Below are positions 53,129 through 62,866 of a stretch of 64,000 nucleotides of DNA, one piece after another. Position 1 is the first letter of the stretch. Each line of letters opens with the position of its first letter. The notes under the pieces are model-generated. The model did not search any database. It had not been told where the DNA came from and worked only from the letters and a program-made list of their open reading frames with translations. Both the position numbers and the translations under genes were made by a program. Origin of the DNA: Alteromonas sp. KUL106 (GTDB lineage: Bacteria > Pseudomonadota > Gammaproteobacteria > Enterobacterales > Alteromonadaceae); NCBI RefSeq assembly GCF_009811415.1, contig NZ_BLIG01000025.1, positions 1 through 64,000 of the forward strand. Reading direction: 5' to 3'.

Positions 53129-55666
53129 ATGAACAACACGGCAGAGTCTTTATTTAGAAAGAAGCTTCAGACACAAATCAGCCGTGCCCTTTTCATAGTG
53201 CTCGCAATGGGTGCTCTAGGTTCAGCTTGCAAACCTAATAGTGAAGAGATGGGCATAGCCGAGGGAAGCGATTTTTACTCCCAACGCGAAGTGTTGATAG
53301 AAAAATATTCTCGAACAGATAGCGTGTTCGAAGCGCTAGCAGCTCAGGTTGACCGAACAAATCCTGAAAGCGTTGATTACTGGCGCTGGCGCGTAGACCA
53401 GTATATGTATGGCCAATACCCTGACTACCAACCTATCTATGACGCTTATAGAGAAGGTAAAGCTTTCGAAGATATTTACTCAATACCAGAAGAAGGGCTG
53501 GGCTCTAAGCCTACCGTGCCCCAAAATGACACGGAACTGCCCACGGGCTATTTCACTGACAACTTGCAAGGTAATCCTCACCGGGGTTGGCACTACGTTG
53601 ATGGTGATACCGTATTTATTACCTATCAAGGCCATCTCACCGACCCCTATGTTGCCGCCTATAACCTTGAAGCGCATCAATGGCAAGGACCTATCAAAGC
53701 CGCTGACAGCACACTTTCGAAAGGCGAGAGAAAAATAGACAGTCATGGAAGACCTATCATTGAAATGGATACGCAAGGGTTTCTTCACATAGTTTATGGC
53801 GGGCATGGCGGAGAGCGAGAGGATGGACTTAATCCGCTTTCTATAGACACACCTCATGCTGGCGGTAGAATGCTGCATGTTGTATCTAAAAAACCCTATG
53901 ACATTAGCGAGTTCGAATACGTAGATGATATAACGCCTTTTGCGTCATACACGAAAAGCTACAAAATGGGGAATGGAGATATCTACCTGTTTACGCGGGC
54001 TGGAACCCATAAGTCCCCGTGGGTGTATTACAAAATGCCAGCAGGCTCAAAGCGATTTGAAGAGCCAGTCATCATTACTTGGCCAACGCCGCAATCAGAC
54101 GACCCCATTAACGTTGATACATTTTACATCAACCCCCTTAAAATCTCAGATACCGAGATAGCCATTAGCTTTCTTTGGCATAAATGTAACTTTTTAGAAA
54201 TTCACGATAAAGAAACCTATGCCCGTATCAACGCCTATTACATGCGTTTAGATACAACTAACGGGCTTTTCTATAACGCGCAAGGCGAGAACATTGAGCT
54301 TCCGGTGACAATTGACGTGGCGAACGAGAAGATGCTGGCATTCGATTCAACAGATAAAGAGGAAACACCTTTTGGCACCTCCCCTGTATCACTTAACGAT
54401 GGCGCGCCTGCTGTTGCCTATGAAGCTCGTACAAACGACTATCGAAAGTGGCGAATGACCGCCTTTAGAAATGGTCAATGGGTACACAGCCTGCCTATGC
54501 CTGACACCGCAAATCGTAAACTTAAAAACCAAGAAGGTGCTCAGATAACGTCTGTCATAGATTTGCTCCAACTGGGGCAGCAGCAGAATAAACTTGAGGC
54601 AGTGGTCACTTATCGAGATGAAAATAACACCATGAATTTCGCTTTAGCTACCAGCAAAGACGGGGCTAACTGGTCTGTTCAACAGGTATATATCTCGCTT
54701 GAAAACGCGCGTATGCAAATGGACCCGATTAAAGACGAAGAGGGCAACCATCACGGTATCATTTTGAATTTGAGAAAGGGTGCATCTCAACGCCTTTATC
54801 TATGGCACGATGGCAAATTTCAGGCCCCTAATGCCAGTGAAACTAATATAGATATTACCTATGAATCTTTTGAAAACCGAGGTTGGAATGCAGCATCTCC
54901 GCGAGGCTTCACTCCTGGGTTAAAACGGGCAATACCCCCAAATTTTATGTTTAATCAGCTCCAAAACGAACGTGCCTTTTCTATAGAGGAAGACACAGTC
55001 AGAAGCGGGAAACATGCCGCTAAACTGTTTTGGGATCATAATAATCCAGCGGCTTTTAACGGCGATAATACAAAGATTGACAACGTCGACCGCAAGGCAA
55101 TGTTTCACGGCTTTAAAACACAGAAAGTAGCTGGCGCAGAGGCATGGTATGGCTTTAGTGTTTTTTTTCCTAACGAAGGAACGCGCGATGAACCTAATCC
55201 GTGGCTATTTTTTCAGATACACGGAAGCGCAGATAAGCGTCTGAAGGAACATTCTCGGAACCCACCATTTAGTTTAACGTTAACGCCAGATGGACTTCGA
55301 GGGGCCTGGAAATGGGATCCCCATGAACTGAGTCCAACGCGAAATGGTGATGGCACAGAGTATTTCGAAATACCAGGAGCGAAAACTGATTATTTGGATA
55401 GGTGGGTAGATTTCGTCTTACATGTAAAAGTGGATTATTCAGAAAATAAAACTGGCCTTTTAGAGCTGTGGGTTGATGAAGAAAAGGTTTTAGATAAACA
55501 CAACATCCAATTTGGATATAACGACGACAAAGGAATTTATCCATCATGGGGTATGTATTTCAACGGCGATCTTAGTGGTATGCAAAATGACCACTACCTG
55601 TATTTAGATGAAATACGAATGACCGACTCAGATAAGGCATCGTACAACGATGTTGCCCCCAGATAG
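53129..55666 (+). CDS. Two-domain lipoprotein: BNR_4 propeller plus jelly-roll lyase-like domain
   Basis: An 845-residue putative lipoprotein (signal ending LGSAC). The N-terminal two thirds (about 120-560) are a BNR_4-type propeller with GWHYVDGDTVFITYQGHLTDPYVAAYNL, DSHGRPIIEMDTQGFLHIVYGGHGGER and YTKSYKMGNGDIYLFTRAG. The last third (about 590-840) is a beta-jelly-roll like Polysacc_lyase/heparin-lyase-I-type domains (YGFSVFFPNEG, WLFFQIHGS, RWVDFVLHVKVDYSENKTGLLELWVDEEKV, MYFNGDLSG). Either part could be a lyase (families such as PL37 or PL40 are possible); the other could bind sugar. It heads the plus-strand operon with GH2 and two sulfatases. Confidence 0.75.
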   Translation: MNNTAESLFRKKLQTQISRALFIVLAMGALGSACKPNSEEMGIAEGSDFYSQREVLIEKYSRTDSVFEALAAQVDRTNPESVDYWRWRVDQYMYGQYPDYQPIYDAYREGKAFEDIYSIPEEGLGSKPTVPQNDTELPTGYFTDNLQGNPHRGWHYVDGDTVFITYQGHLTDPYVAAYNLEAHQWQGPIKAADSTLSKGERKIDSHGRPIIEMDTQGFLHIVYGGHGGEREDGLNPLSIDTPHAGGRMLHVVSKKPYDISEFEYVDDITPFASYTKSYKMGNGDIYLFTRAGTHKSPWVYYKMPAGSKRFEEPVIITWPTPQSDDPINVDTFYINPLKISDTEIAISFLWHKCNFLEIHDKETYARINAYYMRLDTTNGLFYNAQGENIELPVTIDVANEKMLAFDSTDKEETPFGTSPVSLNDGAPAVAYEARTNDYRKWRMTAFRNGQWVHSLPMPDTANRKLKNQEGAQITSVIDLLQLGQQQNKLEAVVTYRDENNTMNFALATSKDGANWSVQQVYISLENARMQMDPIKDEEGNHHGIILNLRKGASQRLYLWHDGKFQAPNASETNIDITYESFENRGWNAASPRGFTPGLKRAIPPNFMFNQLQNERAFSIEEDTVRSGKHAAKLFWDHNNPAAFNGDNTKIDNVDRKAMFHGFKTQKVAGAEAWYGFSVFFPNEGTRDEPNPWLFFQIHGSADKRLKEHSRNPPFSLTLTPDGLRGAWKWDPHELSPTRNGDGTEYFEIPGAKTDYLDRWVDFVLHVKVDYSENKTGLLELWVDEEKVLDKHNIQFGYNDDKGIYPSWGMYFNGDLSGMQNDHYLYLDEIRMTDSDKASYNDVAPR

Positions 55667-55719
55667 CCCCATAAATGGCGCGTAAAAACATATTTGATTT
55701 CTAACAAGGACTACTCAAC

Positions 55720-58700
55720 ATGTTGCTCATGACACGAAAACCCTTTATTCATGATTATCTTCTGCTTGCTCTACTTACGCTAAGCGTACTGATGACCGCT
55801 GCCGGCGCTCGTGCCGAAAGTGACACCAGACAGTATATAAATTTCAACGGTGGATGGAAATTCACATTAGGTGACAACGATATTTATAAAAAACCTACGT
55901 TCAATGACAGCGGGTGGACGACGGTAGATGTGCCTCATGACTACATCTATGAAGAAGGTGTTAGTGAAGCAGGTACTCAAGGACAGTCTGGCGGATATCA
56001 TGGTGGAGGCACGGCGTGGTACAGGAAGCATTTTGCTTTTGATAATGCATGGAACGGCAAACAGGTTTGGCTTCAATTTGAAGGCGTTTATATGAATAGT
56101 GAAGTGTGGGTAAACGGCCACTTTTTGGGTAAACGTCCATACGGCTACATAAGCTTTCAGTATGAATTAAGTAAATATCTGAAAGAAGAAAACAATGTCA
56201 TAAGCGTTCGCGTTGATAATGAACTGCAGCCTTCCACACGTTGGTATCACCCAGGGGGTATTTTCGCCCCAGTAAAGCTTGCCGTATTGAATTCGACGCA
56301 CATAAAGCACAACTCTCTATTTATCCGCACCCCACAAGTGGGGGAACAAACAAAGGTTGAAGCCAGCTTCCAGTTGAGTACGCGCCCAGGCGACAATGAC
56401 AATTACACGATTCGATATCAAGTTTACGATCAAGAAGGTAAACAACTTTTGTCTCGTAAGACGCCTCTAGAAATAACGGGAGAAGACGCTTCTTATTCGT
56501 TTGCTTTTGATTTACAAAACGCACAAATGTGGATGCCTCATAACGCATACTTATACGACTTAGACGTTAAACTGGTTAAAAACAACATTGAAATTGATCG
56601 AAAGAACGTGAAATTTGGCGTTCGTGATATCGAATGGAAAACAGATACAGGCTTTTGGATAAACGGCGAAAATGTGAAGATTCAGGGTGTGGCCGAACAT
56701 TATGAGGGGGGCCCTGTCGGAGGCGCTTGGACAAAACCGCTTCTACGATGGAAACTAAACCTCCTAAAAGAGATGGGCGTTAACGCTATTCGAACCGGGC
56801 ATAACCCCTATCCCACCATGTTTTATGAGCTTTGTGATGAGCTAGGCATAATGGTGATGGATGAAGTATTTGACGGGTGGAAACAAAAAGCACGTCACGA
56901 CTACGGCCGATATCATTTCAATGAGTGGTGGGAGAGAGACTTAACCGAGTGGGTTACACGCAATAGAAATCACCCTTCAATCATTATTTACAGTGTAGGT
57001 AATGAGACTCACGGTGAAATTGTTACTGAGCTTGCTGCTACTGTGAAAAAACATGACCCAACCCGACTTGTTACCTCTGGCTCTACCAACAAAGAAGGAC
57101 TAGATGTAATAGGTATTAACGGAGGGTCAGAAAGCAAGAGTTTCTTCGAACGACGGTTTGACCGCCCTTTCGTATCAACGGAAGCCCCTCACACTTGGCA
57201 AACTCGTGGTTACTATCGTACCCAAACGTGGTGGAGAGACGGTCCTAAGGGAGACACGTTCGAATTACCTAATATCACAGAAAAGGAAATATTTTTTTAC
57301 GACTGGAAAGATCCCAAAGAATGGTCAAATCAAAAACAGCATCTTAACTCGTCTTACGATAATGCAACAGTTCGGATTAATGCGCGTAAAAACTGGGAGC
57401 TTGCACGTGACTTGCCTCACCACGCGGGGCACTTTCGTTGGACCGGTTTCGACTACCATGGAGAAGCTGGGTTAGCACACGGAGGTTGGCCTTATATTGC
57501 TTTTATGGGTGGCGCATTAGATTTGGCCGGCTTCAAAAAAGACCTTTTCCACTTTTATCGAAGCCAATGGCTAGATGAGCCTTCACTTCATATTCTCCCT
57601 AGCTGGACACATCCAACAATGGAGGAAGGTACGTTAGTGCCAGTATGGGTATATTCTAATCTTGATGAAGTCGAGCTATTTCTAAATGGTAAATCTCTTG
57701 GCCGTGATAAACCGGGTAAACAAGCCGATGAAATGCAAGCAGAATGGTTCGTACCCTGGACGCCGGGATCAATACGCGCAGTGGGTTATAAGAACGGCGA
57801 AAAGATCTTAGAGAAAGAAATTAAAACCGCAGGCTCACCTGTTGGTCTTAAACACAGCATCGACACTTATACCGCTGAGGATGGTTTCAATACTGCGAAA
57901 GTAATCACTACTGAAACCGTAGATAAGGATAACAACTTTTACCCCTATGGGAGTCATAAGACCTATTATCACTTTAGTGAAGGATTAAAAGTAAAAGCAC
58001 TTGAAAACGGCTCTCCTTATGAACACACCAATCGTGTTAAATCTAATTACAGACATTTATTTATGGGAAAAAACCGCGCGTTTGTTGAAGTTGTTTATCC
58101 AGATGCTCGTGAATTCGTAACTATAGCTGCTATCGTGGGTGACGAAGCGTTGAGACTTTCGAATAAAGTGGCTATTGATGTCCAAAATATTGCTATCACT
58201 GACACTTCGAGTATCGCGTCCCAACGAATTCAAGTTCTCTATAGCGTGAACAACCCCAATAATGAAGAAATGAAGCCTTATCTTACCCCTTTCGCAGTAA
58301 ACGATGGTGACACAGTATACGCGAATGTAATTATTAATGGCCGACTAGTCTTGCAAATGAAACAAAAATTCGGACAGGGTGTGGGCCTTTTCTGGGGCGA
58401 TGAAAACTCAGCCAATATGTGGGTAGGTCGCGGCTTATCATTACAGGGCGAAGACGCAGAATATGGCCAAGGGGCCGCAGCAGTGCGCGGCGCTCATGGG
58501 GTTCACGGAGGGGCTTATGGAACATTTAATGACGAAGAAGGCACAATGTATTGGTACCACGAAAACGACGGTGCTGAGGGCACATACACAGCTGTTTTCC
58601 GTTACACGCACAACGACATGAGCTCAAAACGGCCTCTTGCTATCTATGTAAATGATAAGAAGGCGGCTATGGTTGAATTTGAGCCTACCGGGAGTTGGGA

Positions 58701-58815
58701 CAGTAAGTGGGACGAACAAGCCGTAAGCTTCACGCTGGTAAAAGGTGCCAACCATATAGAATTTCGAACCGTCGGTGAAAGCGGCCCCAACATCGACCAA
58801 TTCACACTTGAGTAA
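55720..58815 (+). CDS. GH2 family glycoside hydrolase
   Basis: A 1031-residue secreted enzyme (signal LLALLTLSVLMTAAGARA) with the GH2 layout: sugar-binding jelly roll (YINFNGGWKFTLGD, VDVPHDYIYEEG, WLQFEGVYMNSEVWVNG), immunoglobulin-like domain, TIM barrel with GVNAIRTGHNPYP, the acid/base Glu in YSVGNETHG and the nucleophile Glu in FVSTEAPHTW, followed by DUF4982-like and malectin/CBM-like C-terminal domains (TYTAVFRYTHND). GH2 in ulvan loci acts as exo beta-glycosidase on xylose/uronate-containing oligomers; beta-galactosidase or beta-glucuronidase specificity cannot be told from sequence alone. AAGGA precedes the ATG. It is second in the operon, 53 bases after the lyase-like gene. Confidence 0.88.
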   Translation: MLLMTRKPFIHDYLLLALLTLSVLMTAAGARAESDTRQYINFNGGWKFTLGDNDIYKKPTFNDSGWTTVDVPHDYIYEEGVSEAGTQGQSGGYHGGGTAWYRKHFAFDNAWNGKQVWLQFEGVYMNSEVWVNGHFLGKRPYGYISFQYELSKYLKEENNVISVRVDNELQPSTRWYHPGGIFAPVKLAVLNSTHIKHNSLFIRTPQVGEQTKVEASFQLSTRPGDNDNYTIRYQVYDQEGKQLLSRKTPLEITGEDASYSFAFDLQNAQMWMPHNAYLYDLDVKLVKNNIEIDRKNVKFGVRDIEWKTDTGFWINGENVKIQGVAEHYEGGPVGGAWTKPLLRWKLNLLKEMGVNAIRTGHNPYPTMFYELCDELGIMVMDEVFDGWKQKARHDYGRYHFNEWWERDLTEWVTRNRNHPSIIIYSVGNETHGEIVTELAATVKKHDPTRLVTSGSTNKEGLDVIGINGGSESKSFFERRFDRPFVSTEAPHTWQTRGYYRTQTWWRDGPKGDTFELPNITEKEIFFYDWKDPKEWSNQKQHLNSSYDNATVRINARKNWELARDLPHHAGHFRWTGFDYHGEAGLAHGGWPYIAFMGGALDLAGFKKDLFHFYRSQWLDEPSLHILPSWTHPTMEEGTLVPVWVYSNLDEVELFLNGKSLGRDKPGKQADEMQAEWFVPWTPGSIRAVGYKNGEKILEKEIKTAGSPVGLKHSIDTYTAEDGFNTAKVITTETVDKDNNFYPYGSHKTYYHFSEGLKVKALENGSPYEHTNRVKSNYRHLFMGKNRAFVEVVYPDAREFVTIAAIVGDEALRLSNKVAIDVQNIAITDTSSIASQRIQVLYSVNNPNNEEMKPYLTPFAVNDGDTVYANVIINGRLVLQMKQKFGQGVGLFWGDENSANMWVGRGLSLQGEDAEYGQGAAAVRGAHGVHGGAYGTFNDEEGTMYWYHENDGAEGTYTAVFRYTHNDMSSKRPLAIYVNDKKAAMVEFEPTGSWDSKWDEQAVSFTLVKGANHIEFRTVGESGPNIDQFTLE

Positions 58816-58827
58816 ACCCATTAAAAC

Positions 58828-58871
58828 GCTACTTCAAACTACATTACCTGTTCAAGTTTGAAGTAGCCGTT
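58828..58871 (+). terminator. Long hairpin between GH2 and sulfatase genes
   Basis: GCTACTTCAAACT (58828-58840) and AGTTTGAAGTAGC (58855-58867) form thirteen perfect pairs around a 14-base loop, followed by CGTTTCTTT. Because the next gene begins 24 bases later in the same direction, it could be a partial terminator or mRNA-stabilising element inside the operon. Confidence 0.65.
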
Positions 58872-58895
58872 TCTTTAGCTCTAAGGTTCTAATTT

Positions 58896-60362
58896 ATGAT
58901 TGGTGAAGCATTTAACTCACTATTAAGCAAAATAAAAAGCCTAAGTAAACTGTGTTTTACCCTACTTTTTATACCGTTTACTGCAATCTGCAATGATAAT
59001 CCTCCTAACGTACTTTTGATCGTCGTGGATGATTTAGGGTGGGCGGACGTTGGCTATAATGATCGAAATGATGTTTTTCAAACACCCAACATTGACGCGC
59101 TTGCCTCAAAAAGTATGGTCTTTACCGATGCCTATGCCGGAGCCTCAAACTGCGCACCCAGCAGAGCGGTATTAATGAGCGGCCAGTACACACCAAGACA
59201 CGGAATCTATACCGTATCACCGTCTGATCGTGGCCACCCCAAAACCCGTCGACTAAACGCGACAAAAAATACGGATGTTCTAGACGATTCGGTTGTTACT
59301 TTAGCTGAAATGTTTAAGTCACAAGGCTATACCACTGGCACGTTTGGAAAATGGCATTTAGGTCATGACGCCAGAAGCCAAGGGTTCGACCGCAATGTAG
59401 CAGGCAACCTAATGGGCCATCCAAAGTCGTACTTTAGCCCTTACAACATGCCATTTTTAGAAGATGGGCCAGAAGGCGAATACCTACCAAATAGGATAAC
59501 ATCCGAAGCAATAGATTGGATTTCCGAAGTTCGAGAACAGCCTTTTTTTGCGTATGTGCCTTACTATACCGTTCATACTCCACTAGAAACTATTGATACC
59601 TTCAAGCAGAAATACTTATTCCACCCTAGAGTAAGAAACGAAAGGCACGCTACCTATGCGGCTATGGTTGAGTTAATGGACTTAAATATTGGTCGCTTAA
59701 TTACGTCACTAAAAGAACTAAACATAAGTAACAATACTCTTATTATTTTTACTTCGGATAATGGCGGTATAAGATCCATCTCTTATCAAGACCCTCTACG
59801 AGGTGGTAAAGGCAGTTACTACGAGGGAGGAACGCGAGTTCCCCTTTTAATTCATTGGCACAACAGAATTCCTGCCAAAGAAGTGAATATTCCCGTCATA
59901 AACGCGGACTTTTTCCCCACTTTAGCTTCTATTCTAGGGAAGACGAATTTCACTTATCCACTTGATGGTATTGATTTGTCGCCCATTCTTTTGAGTGATT
60001 CATCTATTGAGAAACGCAGTCTCTTTTGGCATTTTCCCATTTATTTGCAAAGCTACAATCCCAGCGCTGATCAATCACGTGATCCTTTGTTTAGAACACG
60101 GCCAGGCTCTACGATGAGAAAAGACAAGTGGAAACTACATCATTACTTTGAAGATGACAGTTATGAGCTTTACGACTTAGAAAATGATGAGGGCGAACAT
60201 GTTAATTTAGCTCAATACCTCCCTAAAGTAGTACAAGCGCTTTCTGCAGAACTTCAACAATGGCGAGAATCAATAAACGCCCCGATACCTAAAACTGCAA
60301 ATCCCCAGTTTGACGAAGTCTTTTCTGCTCAGTTAACAGAAAAGCACCTTAGCAATAAATAA
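58896..60362 (+). CDS. Type I (S1) sulfatase
   Basis: A 488-residue secreted sulfatase (signal LCFTLLFIPFTAIC). The metal-binding LLIVVDDLGWADVGYND, formylglycine motif CAPSR in GASNCAPSRAVLMSG, TGTFGKWHLGHD and IFTSDNGG are all intact. AAGG lies eight bases before the ATG. It is third in the plus-strand operon, behind a strong hairpin. It presumably desulfates rhamnose or another sugar in the oligomers before or after GH2/GH106 action; the subfamily could not be fixed. Confidence 0.92.
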   Translation: MIGEAFNSLLSKIKSLSKLCFTLLFIPFTAICNDNPPNVLLIVVDDLGWADVGYNDRNDVFQTPNIDALASKSMVFTDAYAGASNCAPSRAVLMSGQYTPRHGIYTVSPSDRGHPKTRRLNATKNTDVLDDSVVTLAEMFKSQGYTTGTFGKWHLGHDARSQGFDRNVAGNLMGHPKSYFSPYNMPFLEDGPEGEYLPNRITSEAIDWISEVREQPFFAYVPYYTVHTPLETIDTFKQKYLFHPRVRNERHATYAAMVELMDLNIGRLITSLKELNISNNTLIIFTSDNGGIRSISYQDPLRGGKGSYYEGGTRVPLLIHWHNRIPAKEVNIPVINADFFPTLASILGKTNFTYPLDGIDLSPILLSDSSIEKRSLFWHFPIYLQSYNPSADQSRDPLFRTRPGSTMRKDKWKLHHYFEDDSYELYDLENDEGEHVNLAQYLPKVVQALSAELQQWRESINAPIPKTANPQFDEVFSAQLTEKHLSNK

Positions 60363-60416
60363 CAAGTATCTGACCTAAACTGTTATCCGACCGATTAGTA
60401 AAACTGTGGAATCATT

Positions 60417-61958
60417 ATGAAAAACAAAACGGTTAGCCAAAGAACTATCAAGACTTTCGCGATGCTCTTAGGGCCTATATTTTTTATAGGATTTAGTAAT
60501 TTTGTACAATCAGAAGAGCGTCAAGAAACTCCAGAAAAAAAGCCAAACGTCATTTACATAATTGTGGATGATATGGGCATTGGCGACATAGAACCTTACG
60601 GACAGGAGAAGATACGTACGCCAAACCTGATGAACCTGGCTAAAAACGGTATAACCTTTACGCAACATTATGCGGGAAACACTGTTTGCGCGCCTTCTCG
60701 AGCAGCACTTGTTACAGGAATGCATTCAGGACACAACCAAATCAGAGGCAATTACGAACTTGGAGATTTCACAGACGAAAAAGAATATGGTCAAATGCCA
60801 TTGCTTCCAGGAACTACAACGCTCGGGACAGTAATGAAAGATGCTGGGTACAACACTGCATTGATTGGAAAATGGGGGCTAGGCGGACCCAATTCATACG
60901 GAGTGCCAACAAAACACGGTTTTGACTATTTTTTCGGATATTTAGATCAGAAGCAAGCGCATAACCACTACCCCACACATCTCTGGAAGAATGAAGAAAA
61001 GTTTCCATTAGAAAATGAGTGGTTGCATCCCCATCAATCGCTACCTGATGACGTCGACCCACACGACCCTAAAAGTTATCAAATCTACATCAGGGAAGAT
61101 TACGCCCAAAATCGAATTACGAATGAAGCATTAAAGTACATCGAACAACAAAAGCAAGCGCCATTTTTTCTCTATTTAGCGTATGCCGGCCCCCATGCAG
61201 CGCTCCAAGCACCCGAAGCGGAGATAGATAACTACACGTTCGAGGAAACACCTTACGGTGTTGATTCACGTTATCTTCCTCAACGCCGTCCAAGAGCTGC
61301 GCGAGCTGCCATGATTACGAATATTGATTCTGCCATAGGCAAGATAACGACATTGCTGGCTACCCTTGGATTGGAGAATGATACGCTGATTATATTTACA
61401 AGTGATAATGGACCAAGCTTTGAAGGTGGTGCCGACTTGGATTTCTTTGATAGCAATGCGCAATTTAGGGGTTACAAACGGGACCTGTATGAGGGCGGCA
61501 TTCGAATGCCTACAATAGCAAAATGGCCGGGCAAGATTAAGGCGGGGACCCAAACAAGCCATATTTCCGCCTTTTGGGATGTGCTTCCTACTTTTGCGGA
61601 GCTAAGCGGCTCTGGCGCGAAGCTGCAAACTGACGGGATCTCATTCTTACCCACACTGACTGGTATTGGGCCGCAAAAACAACACGACCATTTGTATTGG
61701 GAATTTCATCGTCCAAACGCAGAGCATACGCAAGCAGTTAGGTTTACCGTAGACAACGATCCTAACTGGAAAGCAATTCGTTTTTATTTTAAAGACAAAA
61801 CAACGCCACCAAGAATAGAGTTATATCACTTAGGTGCCGATGTTTCCGAAAAGAACAACATTGCTCATTTACACCCCGATGTGGTAAAAAAAGCTCTGCA
61901 GCTTTTCGAAATATCTCGCTCTCGGTCTGAGTTTGATGCTTGGAATTTTGATTTTTAA
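60417..61958 (+). CDS. Type I (S1) sulfatase, arylsulfatase A-like
   Basis: A 513-residue secreted sulfatase (signal AMLLGPIFFIGFSNFVQS). Motifs: VIYIIVDDMGIGDIEPYG, formylglycine site CAPSR in NTVCAPSRAALVTGMHSG, LIGKWGLGGPNS, FFLYLAYAGPHAALQAPE and IFTSDNGPSFEGGAD. It is the last gene of the plus-strand operon, 54 bases after the other sulfatase, and ends 38 bases from the convergent DUF547 gene. The two sulfatases share only family motifs, so they likely remove different sulfate groups. Confidence 0.92.
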   Translation: MKNKTVSQRTIKTFAMLLGPIFFIGFSNFVQSEERQETPEKKPNVIYIIVDDMGIGDIEPYGQEKIRTPNLMNLAKNGITFTQHYAGNTVCAPSRAALVTGMHSGHNQIRGNYELGDFTDEKEYGQMPLLPGTTTLGTVMKDAGYNTALIGKWGLGGPNSYGVPTKHGFDYFFGYLDQKQAHNHYPTHLWKNEEKFPLENEWLHPHQSLPDDVDPHDPKSYQIYIREDYAQNRITNEALKYIEQQKQAPFFLYLAYAGPHAALQAPEAEIDNYTFEETPYGVDSRYLPQRRPRAARAAMITNIDSAIGKITTLLATLGLENDTLIIFTSDNGPSFEGGADLDFFDSNAQFRGYKRDLYEGGIRMPTIAKWPGKIKAGTQTSHISAFWDVLPTFAELSGSGAKLQTDGISFLPTLTGIGPQKQHDHLYWEFHRPNAEHTQAVRFTVDNDPNWKAIRFYFKDKTTPPRIELYHLGADVSEKNNIAHLHPDVVKKALQLFEISRSRSEFDAWNFDF

Positions 61959-61996
61959 TTGACGCATGCTCAACTCATTATTAGCATTTTAAGGTA

Positions 61997-62866
61997 TTAA
62001 TGATAATTGTTTATGCGCCAGTCATACTCGATAAAGCGGACCTTGTAATTGTTCGGTATCTCAGATGCTAAGTACTGATTAATATATTGAGGCAGGTCTC
62101 TTGACTTGCCTGAATCAACAAAGTCCTCAGTATAAAACTCGAGTATTTCTGACACATATGCGTGTTTGCGCTTATTGTCTAAATAAAAATGCTTCGGATT
62201 AGCAAAGAACGCCTTAGTTAACGATTCGAGCACCCTATCAAGGTTATGCGCATAGAAAGGCTCTTGAGGCAGTCTCGGACAATCTTTTACCATGCAATTT
62301 AGCGCAAAATGTACCCTCGGCTCATCAAGCGGACGAATCACATCGTTCTCGAAGTCATAAAGATTTGTTACTTCCCCCCCAATGACGACATCGCGAAGTT
62401 TAAAAAAGCTCGCTCTTGAAAAGAAGTTTGTGAATCCGTCTGGGATCCCTCTTTCAATAACACCATACATAGCAAGCGCGTTATAAGTGTTGATATAAAA
62501 CGCCAGAACGTCGTCTTTACTGGGAAAGAGTTGAGGAGTGGCACTTGGGCTCACAGCTTCAATAACTGACACCACGTATTCAAGTGGCACAATATCCTTC
62601 GCTAAGGCATGAAAATTTGTCCGCCCCTGTTCATCGACATACGTCGTTAACACATAGCGCCAATGCTGCATAGCGCGTTGATAACGCACTTCAAGCGGCT
62701 GTTCGCTATCAATTCCTGCATTTGCACTCGTCACTGGCTGCGCGGCTTCGCTATAGCTTGCCGCGGGTACAAGATCAACAAAAAACAATGACAAAAGCAG
62801 CAGTAGAAATGGATTACAGTGAAATAGCCTTGGTTGTCGCGTTAAGCTGGTCTTTGCCCTTATCAT
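61997..62866 (-). CDS. DUF547 family secreted protein
   Basis: A 289-residue protein with an N-terminal signal (FLLLLLSLFFVDLVPAASY) and a DUF547 domain (about 95-250): DVLAFYINTYNALAMYGV, VIGGEVTNLYDFENDVIRPLDEPRVHFALNCMVKDCPRL and a C-terminal FIEYDWRIN. The conserved Cys and His residues resemble a transglutaminase-like protease/peptide-modifying fold, but the function is not established. It overlaps the radical SAM gene by four bases, so the two form a translationally coupled pair. They are likely the end of a separate operon unrelated to the polysaccharide locus. Confidence 0.85.
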   Translation of the reverse strand: MIRAKTSLTRQPRLFHCNPFLLLLLSLFFVDLVPAASYSEAAQPVTSANAGIDSEQPLEVRYQRAMQHWRYVLTTYVDEQGRTNFHALAKDIVPLEYVVSVIEAVSPSATPQLFPSKDDVLAFYINTYNALAMYGVIERGIPDGFTNFFSRASFFKLRDVVIGGEVTNLYDFENDVIRPLDEPRVHFALNCMVKDCPRLPQEPFYAHNLDRVLESLTKAFFANPKHFYLDNKRKHAYVSEILEFYTEDFVDSGKSRDLPQYINQYLASEIPNNYKVRFIEYDWRINNYH

